Below are positions 1 to 11,155 of a stretch of 41,825 nucleotides of DNA, one piece after another (within the stretch, counting starts at the first letter, position 1; each line of letters starts with the position of its first letter). A program made the position numbers and the translations under genes. Under the pieces are notes generated by a model that was not told where the DNA came from, did no database searches, and saw only the letters and a list, made by a program, of their open reading frames with translations. The stretch spans positions 1 to 41,825 of the forward strand of contig JAUTDP010000022.1 in the NCBI GenBank assembly GCA_033439795.1. Reading direction: 5' to 3'. This DNA comes from Sordaria brevicollis. Taxonomy: Eukaryota; Ascomycota; Sordariomycetes; Sordariales; Sordariaceae.

Positions 1-870
1 TTATTTATATTAATTCAATTCCTTTCTTTATAATAGCGTATAAAGGGATAGCGATAATTCTAAAATTTTTAATCTAAATCCGGTAATAATTAATAATATT
101 TAAAAAAGTTCGAAATTCTTCGAATTCTTTTTCCTCGGGGTTTAACTTTTTTAATAATATAATAAAATCTATTCGCGAATCTTTCTAACTTTAATTTATT
201 TAGAGATTTACCTTTAGGATTATAAATATAACCGATTAAAATTATTTTTCATTTATATTATTAAAATTTAACTATAATAATTATTCCGTTAGTAAATTCA
301 ATATTTAATAGTATTTTATTAATATTAATAAAATATTCGTAAATAAAACGTCGAATTCCTTTATTATTAATTAATTCGTTATTATACCGGCTTTTTAAAC
401 CTTTAATATAAATATCGTTAAAATAAGGCTAATATACTTTAAGGATTAAATCGTAAAGGATTTTAATTATTACCCTTATAAATTAAACGATTAAATTAAT
501 TCCTCTTTAAAGTAACGTTATTATACGGAATAGACTAAGAAGTATTAAAAATATTATTAAATCCCGATTTTCCTTATTAAATTAAATTTTATTATATTTT
601 AAAAATAAATTTAATAAAGAAAGAATTTCGTACCTAATAAAATCTTCGTTAAAAAGTTTATACTTTAAAAGTATATTAGTATTATAAATAATTATTTTAT
701 TAATTTTCTAAACGTTATTAATTAATTAAAATTTTCTATCCTTCTTCTAAATAAGAAATTAATTATTCTAATAAAAAGTATAATTCTCTTTTAGAATTCC
801 GCGTTGAATGTATTCCTTTAATAAATTATAGACTTTTTTATATAAAACCTATAAAATAGGAATTACTTTC
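1..870 (-). pseudogene. Reverse transcriptase relic of Ty3/gypsy copy A
   Basis: Read on the minus strand, this segment shows the order of a Ty3/gypsy reverse transcriptase. A 'LYRKVYNLLKEYI'-like entry lies near 850, then a LxDLFxGYDEI-like block, then a 'LPxGGTNS'-like block. The catalytic YxDD box is at 414-425, where PYFND is encoded: the first Asp codon now reads AAC, consistent with a G-to-A RIP change. Copy B carries the same block at about 36,080-36,120, where both Asp codons read as Asn. Many in-frame TAA/TAG codons make it non-functional. The frame continues past the left edge of the window. Confidence 0.8.
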
Positions 871-3800
871 GTTTATTAAATTAAATAAGTAATTATTTTA
901 ATCTTTTATTTTTCTATTATATTTTTATAAATAAAATTATATTTAAAAAATTCCTAAGTAAGGGCCTTTTTATAATTAAAGAGTATATAAGTAAAAAGTT
1001 CGATTTTAATTTTATTAAATAATTCGTTCTTCTCCAAAATCTATTAAAATCTTTTAAACGTCAATTGGGAATTTTTAATTAATTTTATAAATTGTAAAAT
1101 AATATATTTATTCTATTTAAATAAAAAGTTATCTAATTATTTTTAAATTTTATACCGGATTTCTTCGAATTTCCGTTTCTTCTAATTAAAGTTATTACTA
1201 AATTTAGAATTATCCGAAGGCGTATTATCGATTAATTTTATCTTTTAAGCGATTTTTTTATATAAAGTATTAATTTAAATAAATGGAGAAGAATTTTATA
1301 ATAATGTAAAAGAAAATAAATTAACGAAAGACGTAATATCCTTTATCTTTTTAAATTTCGGGACCTTTTTCCCTTAATCTTTAGCGTTTTTAATTATTAA
1401 TTTTTATAATTCCTAAAAAAAACTTTTATAGATTTTTTTCCTTACTCGGTCTTATATTGTTCTACTTTTTAATTATTATTTTACTAATAATTAATTCTCC
1501 GGAGGATTATTTATATTCTTCCTCCAATATTTTAAATTAATTTTTTTAATTAATCGAAAATAATTAAATAATACTTCCTTATTATACTTTTTACTATATA
1601 ATAAAGCGATAATAATATCTATAATTTCTTCTCCCAAAGAAAAATAATTTTTATTATCCTTATTAATTTTAATACCTTTTATAAATCTCTTATTATTTTC
1701 CTCTAAATTTATTTTAATAAATTTATAAAGCGATTTATTCGTTAAAATAGATTCTTAAATATTATTTATAATAATAGAGCAAATAATTATAATAAAGGAA
1801 TTAAACTTATTGCCCAAAGGCGTTTATTTATTCTTTAATAGCGAAGAGAATATTAATTCTTATTCTTCTTATAGTAAAATAAGTACAAACGGTTCCGATA
1901 TTAATATAATCTATTATAACGCTAATATTTCTAATAAACGGAAAATTAAACAAAATTTTGTAATGAGGGAGCTAATTCCGAATAATTATAAAATATACTT
2001 TCCGACTTTTATCGAATAAAAAAATATCTTTTACTATTTCCCCTTTAAATTATACCTTTCCGCTATTAAAATTAATATTAATAATTGTATAATTTATATT
2101 ATTAAAATTAAATTTATCGATTAAATTAATAAATATAATATTAATTTTTATATTGCTATTTAAAAGAGTTATAACCTTCTTATTACCTTTAAATTTAATA
2201 TTAATTATTAGCGTAAAAAGGTTTTATATATACGTAACCTCCTTATTAAATAATAACTTTTTATTATAGAATATAATTTGAAAATCCTCTTTATAAATTC
2301 GAATTAATTTATTTTTAAATACCGTTTTAGGATTTACGATTTAATAATAGGATTAATATATTTACGTAGCGAAGATATTATTAAACTTCTTTTTCTAATC
2401 CTTATATAAAGGCTCTTTTAATATTATAATAACGGTATTAATTTATAAATTATACGGGCGGAATTAATTAATTTCTAAATTATTATTTTTAATAATATTA
2501 CCGTTATATATTAGTTAAAGGGCTTCCTTAAAGGCCTTTTAATAGTATTTAAAGTTAATTAATTCTTTAAATAATTAATTAAATTCGGGAATAATTATAA
2601 TTATATCTTTGAAAATAATTTATAATTTAGTACTTATAATTTTATTAATAATTAAATAATTCTCTTTAATTTAAATAATTTTATAATTTATATAATTATT
2701 AAAATTATTAAAATCCTTAAACTTAAAAATAAATTTATTAATTAGAAGTTTTTAAATTTCAATTAGAAATTCGTTTATAAATTTTAGCAATTTAATAACG
2801 GCGGTAAAAATTAATTCTAATTAAAGAGCCGGCTTAAATATAATTTTAATTATTATTATTTATATATCTTTTTAATCTATTATATTCTTTATATAAAAAT
2901 TAAAATCTAACCTTCTTATAAGTAACAATTATAACCTTTCCTTTCGATTTATATTAAAAAGGGGTTTATAAAGAATTATTAATCTTCCCCGTATTTAAAT
3001 AAGCGTAATAATAACTTCCCTCTTTATAATCTATTTTAGGATTTAAAATATTAAGAAAGACTTTTGAATAAAAGGAAGAAAAGACGCTAAATATAGACTA
3101 ATTAAACTATAATTAGTTTAAAAAAATAATTCGTTAACCAAAATTATATTATTCTAAAAATTAATTCGATGACGATTCTAAACCTCTCGCTACTTCTATT
3201 AATATTCTAGCTCTAAAAAATCCAAATTAAGAGTAAACCTATTAGAATAAATTTTAATTTCCTATTCCCGGAATTTATTATACTTAGGGTATTCATTATA
3301 ATAAACTATACAAGATTTAAACATATTTCTAAAGCAATTTATACGAAAAGTAATAAAAATTATATCGCTCAAAATATATTATATTAATTTAATATTACTT
3401 TCTAAATAAAATTATTACCTATAGCCCTATTCTTTATTAGCTTTAACCTAATAAATTTATCCTTTATTTATATAATAATCTTTATCCTTATATTAATATT
3501 AAATATAGCTAAATTATCTATACTAATAATAAATTATATTTTCTATTAATTAAATTTATTTAATTAATTATACTATTATAATATTAACCTAAAGAATATA
3601 ATTACTCCTAAGGAAATTTCGGAAACGATTTTTAAAATTCTCAATTTACTAATTCGCTACTTTAATATAAGTAATTTATATATTTTAAAAATTTTTAATT
3701 AAAGCGTTTATAATAATGGGTTCTTTAATAATTTCCTATTTAACGGTCGTAATCTTTTTCTTATTAAAATCCTTCTTACTACTAAAAATCTTAATCTTAA

Positions 3801-5572
3801 TAATAATAATCTTCTCTATTACCTTATTATCTTTATCGCTATCGCTATCGCTAGAGGAATTAAAAGAGCTACTAGAATTAGAGTCGGAATCGCTATCTTC
3901 CCGTCGATAGTAAGTAGTAATCTAATTAAAAAGCTTCGTAGAAAAGTCAATCTACATTATTTTAAAAAACTTATCTTTATTTTTATTAAAATAAATAATA
4001 AAATTAATATAATAGTAATAAGGTAATTTCTTATAAAAGCGTTTAATTACTAACCTTTCGATAATTTCCTAATTAATTTACTTTTACCGAATTAATAATT
4101 AATAATATTTAAAAATAATATTATTAACGGTTTTCTTATTATTTTTAATACGCTTATAATAAAAATCCTAAAATTTATTTATATTAGAATTTATTTACTC
4201 CGGGTCGTAAATACGATAAATAGTACGGAATTCATTATAGAATTTTACTTACGTAACGGGTTTATTCTTTTTTTTAATAGAGTGGATAATACCTTTAATA
4301 ATATTTCGGGATTAGGATTTATACTATCGGTATTATATATTAATCTTTTTTTCGTTATTACGCTATTTAACGAAATTCGTTCTATTTTCGAAATTTAGGA
4401 AGAATTTAATAATATTCTTATTTTTAAATTTCTTTTTAAAATTAAAATCCTTCGAAGAATATATAAAGAATATTATAATCGTTTAATTCAAAACGGAGTT
4501 AAAATTCTATTACTAATCCTAATTATTACTATTTTTATTTTCGGGATAAATTTAATAATTAGAAATTTAATTAGAATTTATTATATTTAAGAGGGAAGAA
4601 GGTAAAGAATATATAAGAGGTATAAGGGGAAATAAATAAAGAAATGAAGAAATAAATACGGAAAAAGGATTAAAAAATATAATAAGCAAATTAATTATTA
4701 ATTAAAAATTATTATAAATAGAAATTATTAATTTTAATATTAATATCGACGAATATCCTATTAATTTATCGTTAATAAAAGATACGAAATAGTAAAAAAT
4801 ATTCGGGGGGAACCTCTTATTAAATAAACGCTAATATAAAATACCGCTACATCTTTATACGAAATTTAGCCCTTTACCAGTAGAGGATAAATTATACTTT
4901 AATTAATATTGGATAATATAATATATATTAAATTCAATTAAATAAATTACTATATATTAATATAAGGGGGTTTAAAGCCGTTAAATAAATATATTACATT
5001 TTAAAAATTCCGATAACGTATATTAAAATAAGGTTTTTAAAATTATTAAATAAATATTTTATATATTCGAAGCCCCGGCGCCAATTATTATTCGCTTATA
5101 TATACCCTTCTACCGGATTTACGTAAAATACTAATTTAATATTAAAATTAGAGCGAAATTTCTAATTTAATAATATTTATTTTAATTATCGGCCTCGAAA
5201 CTAGGAATTTATTATTAAATCCTCGGCTAATCGATTATCGTTCGCTTAATATCGAAAATTGTAAATTTTCTAAATCTATAATCTATTCTTAATTTAATTT
5301 CTAAGGACGTTTTTATAACGTATAATAATTAATATTAAAAAGGCTATAATTACATTTATATTTATCCTATATATTACTTTATTTCTATAACGAATCCTAC
5401 GGTATATTTAGAATAATATATTTCTAATTCTATTTCGATATCTATTTTCTATTATTCTTTTCTTACAACCGTCGGATTATTAAAATTCTTAATCTTATCG
5501 TTTTAAAGTATTAAATCCGCTTTAACCAATTTAATTGGAAATTTAAAATTTAATTTCGTTTTTATTATTATT
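870..5572 (-). pseudogene. Presumed gag/protease region of Ty3/gypsy copy A
   Basis: This zone lies between the 5' LTR and the reverse transcriptase, where gag and protease are expected. It has stretches that read as protein-like on the minus strand (for instance around 1,500-1,800), interrupted by TAA/TAG stops. I could not recognise a capsid, zinc-knuckle or aspartic protease motif, so assignment rests on position only. At roughly 4.7 kb it is long for gag plus protease and might hold an extra domain. A short open frame on the plus strand at 1,810-2,019 is broken in the sister copy and is not a gene. Confidence 0.45.
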
Positions 5573-6196
5573 TGAAATAAGGAAGAAAAATAACCCTAAA
5601 TAACCACTATTACTATAATAATTAGGAAAGGAGCTATATTAAAAATTTTTAATAAAATTAAAAGAGTAGAAAGAGGAATAGATTTATAGGGGAGAAAGGA
5701 ATAATCTAATAATAAGAATATCTTTTTCAATTTAATTATATTTTTTCTTTTATTTATTATAGAAATAGGGTTAGGAAATTTTAAAAATTTAATTAAGGAG
5801 TTAATTTTTACCAAATTGAAGAAGATTTTTATTTCAAAGATTAAATAAAATTTAATTATTATTCTAGTAAAAGTTGTTTAACCTTCTTTCTTTTCTTTTT
5901 AATTACCTTTTTCTCTTTTTATTCCTTTAAAGCTTTCCTTTTTTCTATATAAAAGTCCGAAATTTATTCCACAACTTTCTTTCTTAATTTACTTAATATA
6001 CTACTATTATACTTCCTTTAAATTAGTTTATTATAATGTATCTTTGTCCTATACCTCTTTTCTCAGATTATAACTAGGGAAAATCCCTGGAAGAATTCCT
6101 CTAGAATGAAAAACTACGAAAAATTTTCGAAAAAATTCGGAAAAAATTTGCTATCTAACCGTATACCCTTATACTTGTTTATCCGCCCCATCTCAA
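5573..6196 (-). repeat. LTR (5' LTR of Ty3/gypsy copy A), 624 bp
   Basis: This 624-bp unit recurs at 28,345-28,967 and at 41,246 to the window end. On the plus strand it runs from TGAAAT to ATCTCA, so on the element's own strand it begins TGAGAT and ends ATTTCA, the usual TG...CA ends. The boundary was set where similarity to the 28,345 copy stops on both sides; the match to the 41,246 copy continues leftward, as expected for shared element interior. It contains a palindrome at 6,074-6,090 and an open frame of 72 codons at 5,596-5,814 (minus). Confidence 0.85.
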
Positions 6197-6239
6197 TATA
6201 TAAAGAATATAATCTTTTTTAGGGTTTTATAACTTTTAC

Positions 6240-8640
6240 CAACGCTTTGTTAAAAATTATAACCGGATCGCTAAATTATTAACGGTAATAACGAAAAAAG
6301 GAGAAGTTTTTAATTAAAATAAGGATTATTAAATTACCTTCGAAGAATTTAAAGGACGATTATTATTAATACCCATCCTAATATATTTTAAATATAAATA
6401 GCTAATACGGGTAGAAATGGACGCTTTAAATAGAATAGTAGCGGGAATTTTATTTTAATTAATTAATAACGAATAGTATCCGGTTACTTTCTATTCTAAA
6501 ATTATATATAAAGTGGAATATAATTATTCAATTTACATGTACGATAAAGAATTAATAATTATCGTTAAAGCTTTATAATATTAGTAAGTAAAGTTTATTG
6601 GCCTATATAAACCTTTCTTAATCTTTACGGATAATAAGGCGTTTAAATAATTTAATATTAAAAGATTTTTAAATTTATAATAAATAGGCTAGGTAGAATT
6701 TTTATCCTAATATTATTTCGTTATATTATATCGGTTAAGAAGGGAAAATAAAGCGGTTAATACTTTATTAAAGAAGGCGGAGGATTTAAAGAATTAAAAA
6801 GTTAAATAGGAAGTTTAATATACCTTTTAATTCTTTAAGAATTTAGAGGACGGTTGTATAATATAATTTAATAATATAATTAATAATATTATTACCGTCT
6901 ACGCGTTTATTTTATCTTTAGGAGCCTTTATAGAGATTAATTTAAAAATCGTAAAAGGTAATTATAAAGAACGTTTAGAGGGATATTTTTTAATAAATTG
7001 CTTTATATTCGAGAATAAAATTTATTTAAATTTAGAAATTTACCGAAATATAATTAAAAGGGGGGAGAACGGGTATTGATTTATTATTAATAAAATCCTT
7101 ATCCGTTTCGATAAATTTATTATACCATTTAATATTTTAAGAGTTTAAGTTATTTACGAATTATACGTAAAAATTATTACCGTTTATCCGGGCTGGAATA
7201 AAATAAGACGCTTAATTTCTATATAATATTAATAATTAGGGATAATCGGTAACGTTGACCGTTTTATTATTAATTGCGTAATATATTATATTTTAAAGGT
7301 TCTCCGTAATAAGATACCCGGTAAATTAGAGCCTATTTTGACGGCTTAATGTATTTAATAGAATTTAATTATAAACTTTAAATTAATGCCCAAAGATAAA
7401 TAGGGATTCGATAATATATTTATAATAATAAATTAATTAAATAAAATATTATAGACTATCCTTTATTTTATTACGGTAATTGTTAGGGATATAATCCGTA
7501 TATATTATAAAGGTTTATATTATATTTATAGTTTACTAAACGAAGTTATTTCGGATAGGGGTCCTTAATTTATTTTAAATTTTATAAACGAATTAGTAAA
7601 GATTTTTAATATCCGGTAGAAATTAATTTCCTTAGGTTATAATTAAATTATTAAATAGGCGGAAATTATAAACGAATATTTCGATTAACATTTTCGTCCT
7701 TTCGTTAATTATTTTTAAAATAATTAATTAGAAGCGATTTTAATAATAAATACCGTCTAAATAGGGATATTATATAATAATTTAAAAGGAATATAATTAT
7801 ACGAAATATTAAAAGGGTTCCCTATATCCGGTACCCTAAATTGGGAAATACGTATAAATTTTAATAGTATTCGGTTAACGATTAGGGAGAAGTTTAGCCG
7901 TAAAAATGTATAAAAAATAGTAAAACGGATTCGAAATTTTATAAAGAAGGTTAGGGAATATATTACTAAAGTTTAAAAACGAATAATTAAATGAATAAAT
8001 AAGTATCGGCGCGTTCCGGATTTCGGTTTTAGAAATAAAGTATTTATTATTAAGCGGAGCGAATTTACCGATTAATTAAATTATAAATTCGATTTTCTTT
8101 TAATTAATCGATATTTTAGGATTAAGGAGAAATATAATTATTCGTTTAAATTGGAAATTTTAGAAGGGTAGAGGGGAATAGACGTTTTTTATATAAATTA
8201 ATTAAAAAAATACCCTAATAATCTATTACCTAATTAGAAATTAAAAGAATTAATAAGAAAATATATTAATAATAATATTAAATAGGAAGTAGAAGAAATT
8301 TTAATTTCTTAGGTATATTTTAGTAAATTCTAATACCGAATAAATTAAAAGGGATACGACCCGGACCCGAAATTCTATAACGCTAAAAATTTTAAAAATT
8401 TATTTAAATTATTACGAACCTATTACGAGGCGTACCCAAAATACCCGGGCCCGCCGCTACGTTTAAAAGAATAATTATAAAAGGTAAAAGCGGAGGAATT
8501 CGATAAAGATTATTCGGATAATAATATTCCTTTAAAGAAGGGTATAAAGAGGTTAAGGAGGATAATAAACGCTAAAAAATAAAAGATTTACTTTATATAT
8601 AATAATAATTCTAATATTTCGAAGATTCGGGGTGAGTTTT
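6240..8640 (+). pseudogene. Chromovirus pol relic (RNase H, integrase, chromodomain)
   Basis: Readable blocks, with frame breaks and RIP stops between them: a reverse transcriptase-end block near 6,220-6,300; RNase H with an 'EMDA' start whose Asp codon is at 6,420-6,422, followed by PVTFYSK from 6,480 and 'YDKEL' near 6,540; an integrase HHCC-like zone near 7,140-7,220 ending in 'TVYPGWNK'; the integrase core with 'VISDRGP' at 7,545-7,565 (its Asp codon GAT at 7,554 is intact); and a chromodomain-like C-terminus near 8,330-8,460 with 'KGYDPDPKFYNA' and 'YYEAYPKYPGPP'. This order is that of fungal chromoviruses, whose integrase chromodomain steers insertion to heterochromatin. The gene is inactive. 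Confidence 0.85.
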
Positions 8641-8644
8641 TCTC

Positions 8645-8658
8645 GGAAAGGGGGGTAG
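8645..8658 (+). other. Polypurine tract before the chromovirus LTR
   Basis: GGAAAGGGGGG followed by TAG lies immediately before the LTR start at 8,659. This is the expected primer site for plus-strand DNA synthesis and fixes both orientation and LTR boundary. Confidence 0.75.
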
Positions 8659-8911
8659 TATTACGGCGTTGGCGGATAGGGTCCTTATCCGGCGGACCGG
8701 TTATCGCTCGGGCGGTTACTTAATAAAAATTAACCGTATTAACGTACGTAATTACGTACCGCCTTCGTAGGTCGCCCGCACTTAGGTATAAAACCTTGGC
8801 GTAGGGCGTACCCTTTATTCGTTTCTTCTTTTCTTCTTTATTTTATAATTCTATAATAAATTTGGATTCAACGTATTAAGCTTGTTTCTCGTGACTACGT
8901 CGCTCGTAATA
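8659..8911 (+). repeat. 3' LTR of chromovirus, 253 bp
   Basis: The LTR starts TATTACG and ends CGTAATA, consistent with original TGTTACG...CGTAACA ends after RIP on both strands. It follows a polypurine tract directly. A TATA-like TATAAAA inside 'aggtataaaacc' near 8,786-8,795 would be the promoter core. No second copy is present in the window to confirm the ends, so they rest on the inverted terminal bases and the tract. Confidence 0.75.
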
Positions 8912-9700
8912 ATAAAATCCCGTTCTTATAGTAATAATAATATTATATTTTTTTCAATTTTCTTTTATTCCAATATTTTAATTTCCTTACTCCTTAATAT
9001 CTTATAGTATTTTCTTTTATTTATTCGTATAATTTAATTAGTAAATTAATAATAATAATTAGATTATATTTATTTATAATTATTATAATAGTTTTAATCG
9101 TATATAAATAAATATAACCGTAAATACAGTATACGATACGATTATACGTCGGTAAACTTCTATCCGGTATATAATATACGGTATATAATATATTATTAAG
9201 TAATTAGGTAATTTACTTAATTTATATAATAATTATAATTGCGGTATTAAACTGGTCTAGAGCCGTAACCGCTTACTTAGTAGCCCGTATAATAATTGTA
9301 GCCGCGGTACCGGGGCTAGTTTAGAATTGTAATTATTAGGGTAGTCCGTACGTAAAGTTGCAATTGCGGTTATAATTAGGGGCGGCGGGATTGGGGTACG
9401 GGGCGTTAGATTAAAGTCGTTAAATTAGGGTATTAATATTAAAGTATAGGGTCGGGACGAAATATAAATTATTAAATAAAATATTAATATTTATAATTAT
9501 ATTTGTAATGACCCGCTTCCTCTTTATTTGTATAATTTGTATACGTTTATTAGCGTAGACCCGGCGTAAATCCGTATTAGACTAGCGGTTTTAGCGTATA
9601 TTCTAGGGTATTTTCTAATCCTAGGAATCCGATTAATTAGATTACTCCTTTAGATTAATAACGCTTATAGATTCAATATGCCTTATTGACCTCAATATGG
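8912..9700. other. Unidentified AT-rich RIP-like DNA at the left island border
   Basis: AT-rich sequence without a gene. It includes a GC-richer patch around 9,240-9,470 that still has many CG dinucleotides and few CA. Base composition returns to normal at about 9,670-9,720. Nothing here could be assigned to a transposon family; it is probably the remains of an older repeat. Confidence 0.6.
9165..9192. repeat. Perfect 14-bp tandem duplication
   Basis: CGGTATATAATATA occurs twice head to tail, inside AT-rich DNA. No function is evident. Confidence 0.8.
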
Positions 9701-11045
9701 CTTGTTGTATATTTAAGGGACAAATATGCAATAACGCTCATAAACGGTTATAGGCCTTGTTTCCCTACCCAAGTTCCCGCTGCGTAGTCTCTGAGTACAG
9801 ACCACCCCACAACGACACTCTACCCCACCCTAGGAACTGGGTGGGTCTCCGCGAACGAAGTGAAAATGGTATCCCTGGGCGCTGATTGGTTGTGTGGGTG
9901 TTGGAGTGGGGGTGGTGGGGCAGCGCCCGGGGGTGCCGTTTCGGAGGTAGGTAGGTCTGAGAACTGAGACTACCGCTGCGGTGGATATGATACCTGTCTG
10001 TGCCTGCTTGTCATGCTGTTATACTTTATCGAGTCGCTTAAGGTTGCTGTGCCTCTAGTGCCAGTAACCCTCCTCGAAATGTGCCACACCCACGATCGAG
10101 TTTCTATCGATAATGATGGTGATTATTAACGTATCGTAGACGGAGTTAAAAGGGTAGTCGCTTGGATGTCTGTCTTTGGTTTGGTGCTAATGATATGGCT
10201 CTCTGGGTTGATGTGTCTGTCTGTGCCCGACGCGCACATGAAGATATCCCCGAAGGAGCTCGGCTTGACTTCTTGGTGGTTGTTGAAGATGGGTAGGTGT
10301 AAGCTCGCTTAAGGCAGCCAATCTGCTTATATCCGATTAGACGCATGTCATGCCCCAATGACTGGTTCACCAATGACCAAAAATATAACGGTTGCCCGTT
10401 GCCGTTGAGGATTTGGAGCGGTGCAGTGTCTCGTGTCTTGCGTCTTGTGTTCGCTGTCAAGGCTTCAGAGTCAAGACGGAGTTGCACAGATCAGGGCAGT
10501 GATGTTGTGCGATGATCCTCCCGTCGTCCTGGAATGGGGATGGCATTGCGAGATGATGACCGACGTCTCATGTTCATTGTTCTCCAGGCGGCGTGCAACT
10601 CTTTCATAGGTGTTTTTACAGTCGACGCATCGGACGGGTTGCGGTATGGGATTTGGGAATGCCCTCATTCTTGCATCGTGGATTGCCATGGCACGGTCGG
10701 GCACGGGCCCCGCCTCTTTCGCTTCTCGCCAGCGGAACGGAATGGTCGCGATCCTCGAGTCCGAATCAGCGATCGCAAAACCCCGATGGCAATTTCGTCC
10801 CAAGTTTTGAGAAAATCTGGGTCTGATTGCGGCTCGGCTTCAATAGCGGGCGCGGCGGGGAGGCATAGACGCGCCCGTGATATGGTGATTTTGTGATCAT
10901 TTCGTGGTCTGTGACTTCAGGTTGTGAACGGAAGGGTTCGTCCCGTCGTGACAAATGGGTCGAGACTGGGCAGCTGGTGGTCTGTGCGTCACAGATTGGA
11001 GAATATAAGGGATAGATCCACACTGACTTTCAACAACAACCATTC
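9701..11045. other. Intergenic, normal composition, no supported gene
   Basis: GC-balanced DNA between the left transposon nest and the tRNA gene. Several overlapping frames of 60-120 codons occur on both strands near 10,150-11,020, but none has a recognisable domain and they overlap one another. It contains G/T-rich runs near 9,885-9,935. I see no gene. Confidence 0.6.
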
Positions 11046-11127
11046 GGCGTGGTGGCAGAGTGGTCTAATGCGCAAGACTAGAAATCTTGTTCCTTCGGGA
11101 GCGTCTGTTCGAATCAGGCCCACGTCG
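11046..11127 (+). tRNA. tRNA-Ser (anticodon AGA)
   Basis: This folds as an 82-nt class II tRNA. The acceptor stem GGCGTGG (11,046-11,052) pairs with CCACGTC (11,120-11,126) with one G-T pair, and the discriminator is G at 11,127, as usual for serine. The anticodon stem CAAGA/TCTTG (11,073-11,077 and 11,085-11,089) encloses the loop CTAGAAA, with anticodon AGA at 11,080-11,082 reading UCU and, after inosine modification, UCC and UCA. A long variable arm (TCC-TTCG-GGA) follows, as expected for tRNA-Ser. The T stem is GTCTG/CAGGC, and the B-box promoter GTTCGAATC lies at 11,107-11,115. There is no intron; CCA is not encoded. Confidence 0.96.
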
Positions 11128-11149
11128 CACGATGACCATCAATAACTTC

Positions 11150-11155
11150 TTTTTT
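11150..11155 (+). terminator. RNA polymerase III terminator of tRNA-Ser
   Basis: A run of six T residues lies 22 nt downstream of the tRNA discriminator base, as expected for polymerase III termination. Confidence 0.8.

Larger units (their letters stand above)
1..6196 (-). mobile_element. RIP-degraded giant Ty3/gypsy element, copy A (5' portion)
   Basis: This stretch matches about 35,680-41,825 nearly colinearly and in the same orientation; for example the segments starting at 1 and 35,684 share a long run ending in the same 'cctcgggg'. The element reads on the minus strand: its 5' LTR is at the right (5,573-6,196), an unidentified gag/protease zone of roughly 4.6 kb follows leftward, and reverse transcriptase occupies about 870 down to 1, where the window cuts it. 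No long frame survives, and stops fall where CAA, CAG or TGG would stand, as expected from RIP. CpG is retained while CpA/TpG is scarce. The remaining pol and the 3' LTR should lie left of the window. It abuts a truncated chromovirus at 6,197, so it probably inserted into that older element. Confidence 0.85.
6197..8911 (+). mobile_element. RIP-degraded Ty3/gypsy chromovirus, 3' part
   Basis: A plus-strand retroelement remnant begins abruptly after the LTR of copy A and ends with its own LTR at 8,911. In order it shows the end of reverse transcriptase, RNase H, the integrase zinc-binding and catalytic regions, a chromodomain, a polypurine tract and the LTR. The 5' LTR, gag, protease and most of reverse transcriptase are missing and may continue beyond copy A, outside the window. 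Stops are consistent with RIP. The bases after the LTR are ATAAA; the matching target-site duplicate cannot be seen. Confidence 0.85.

Noticed and set aside
1810..2019. 69-codon plus-strand frame in copy A
   Set aside because: The matching segment of copy B (about 37,490-37,690) is interrupted, and the element's coding strand here is minus.
3716..3910. 64-codon Leu/Ser-rich plus-strand frame
   Set aside because: Product of a simple CTATCG repeat in RIP-mutated DNA; the sister copy (about 39,390-39,580) lacks it.
10924..11145. 73-codon frame spanning the tRNA-Ser gene
   Set aside because: It overlaps a tRNA with full structure and promoter boxes.
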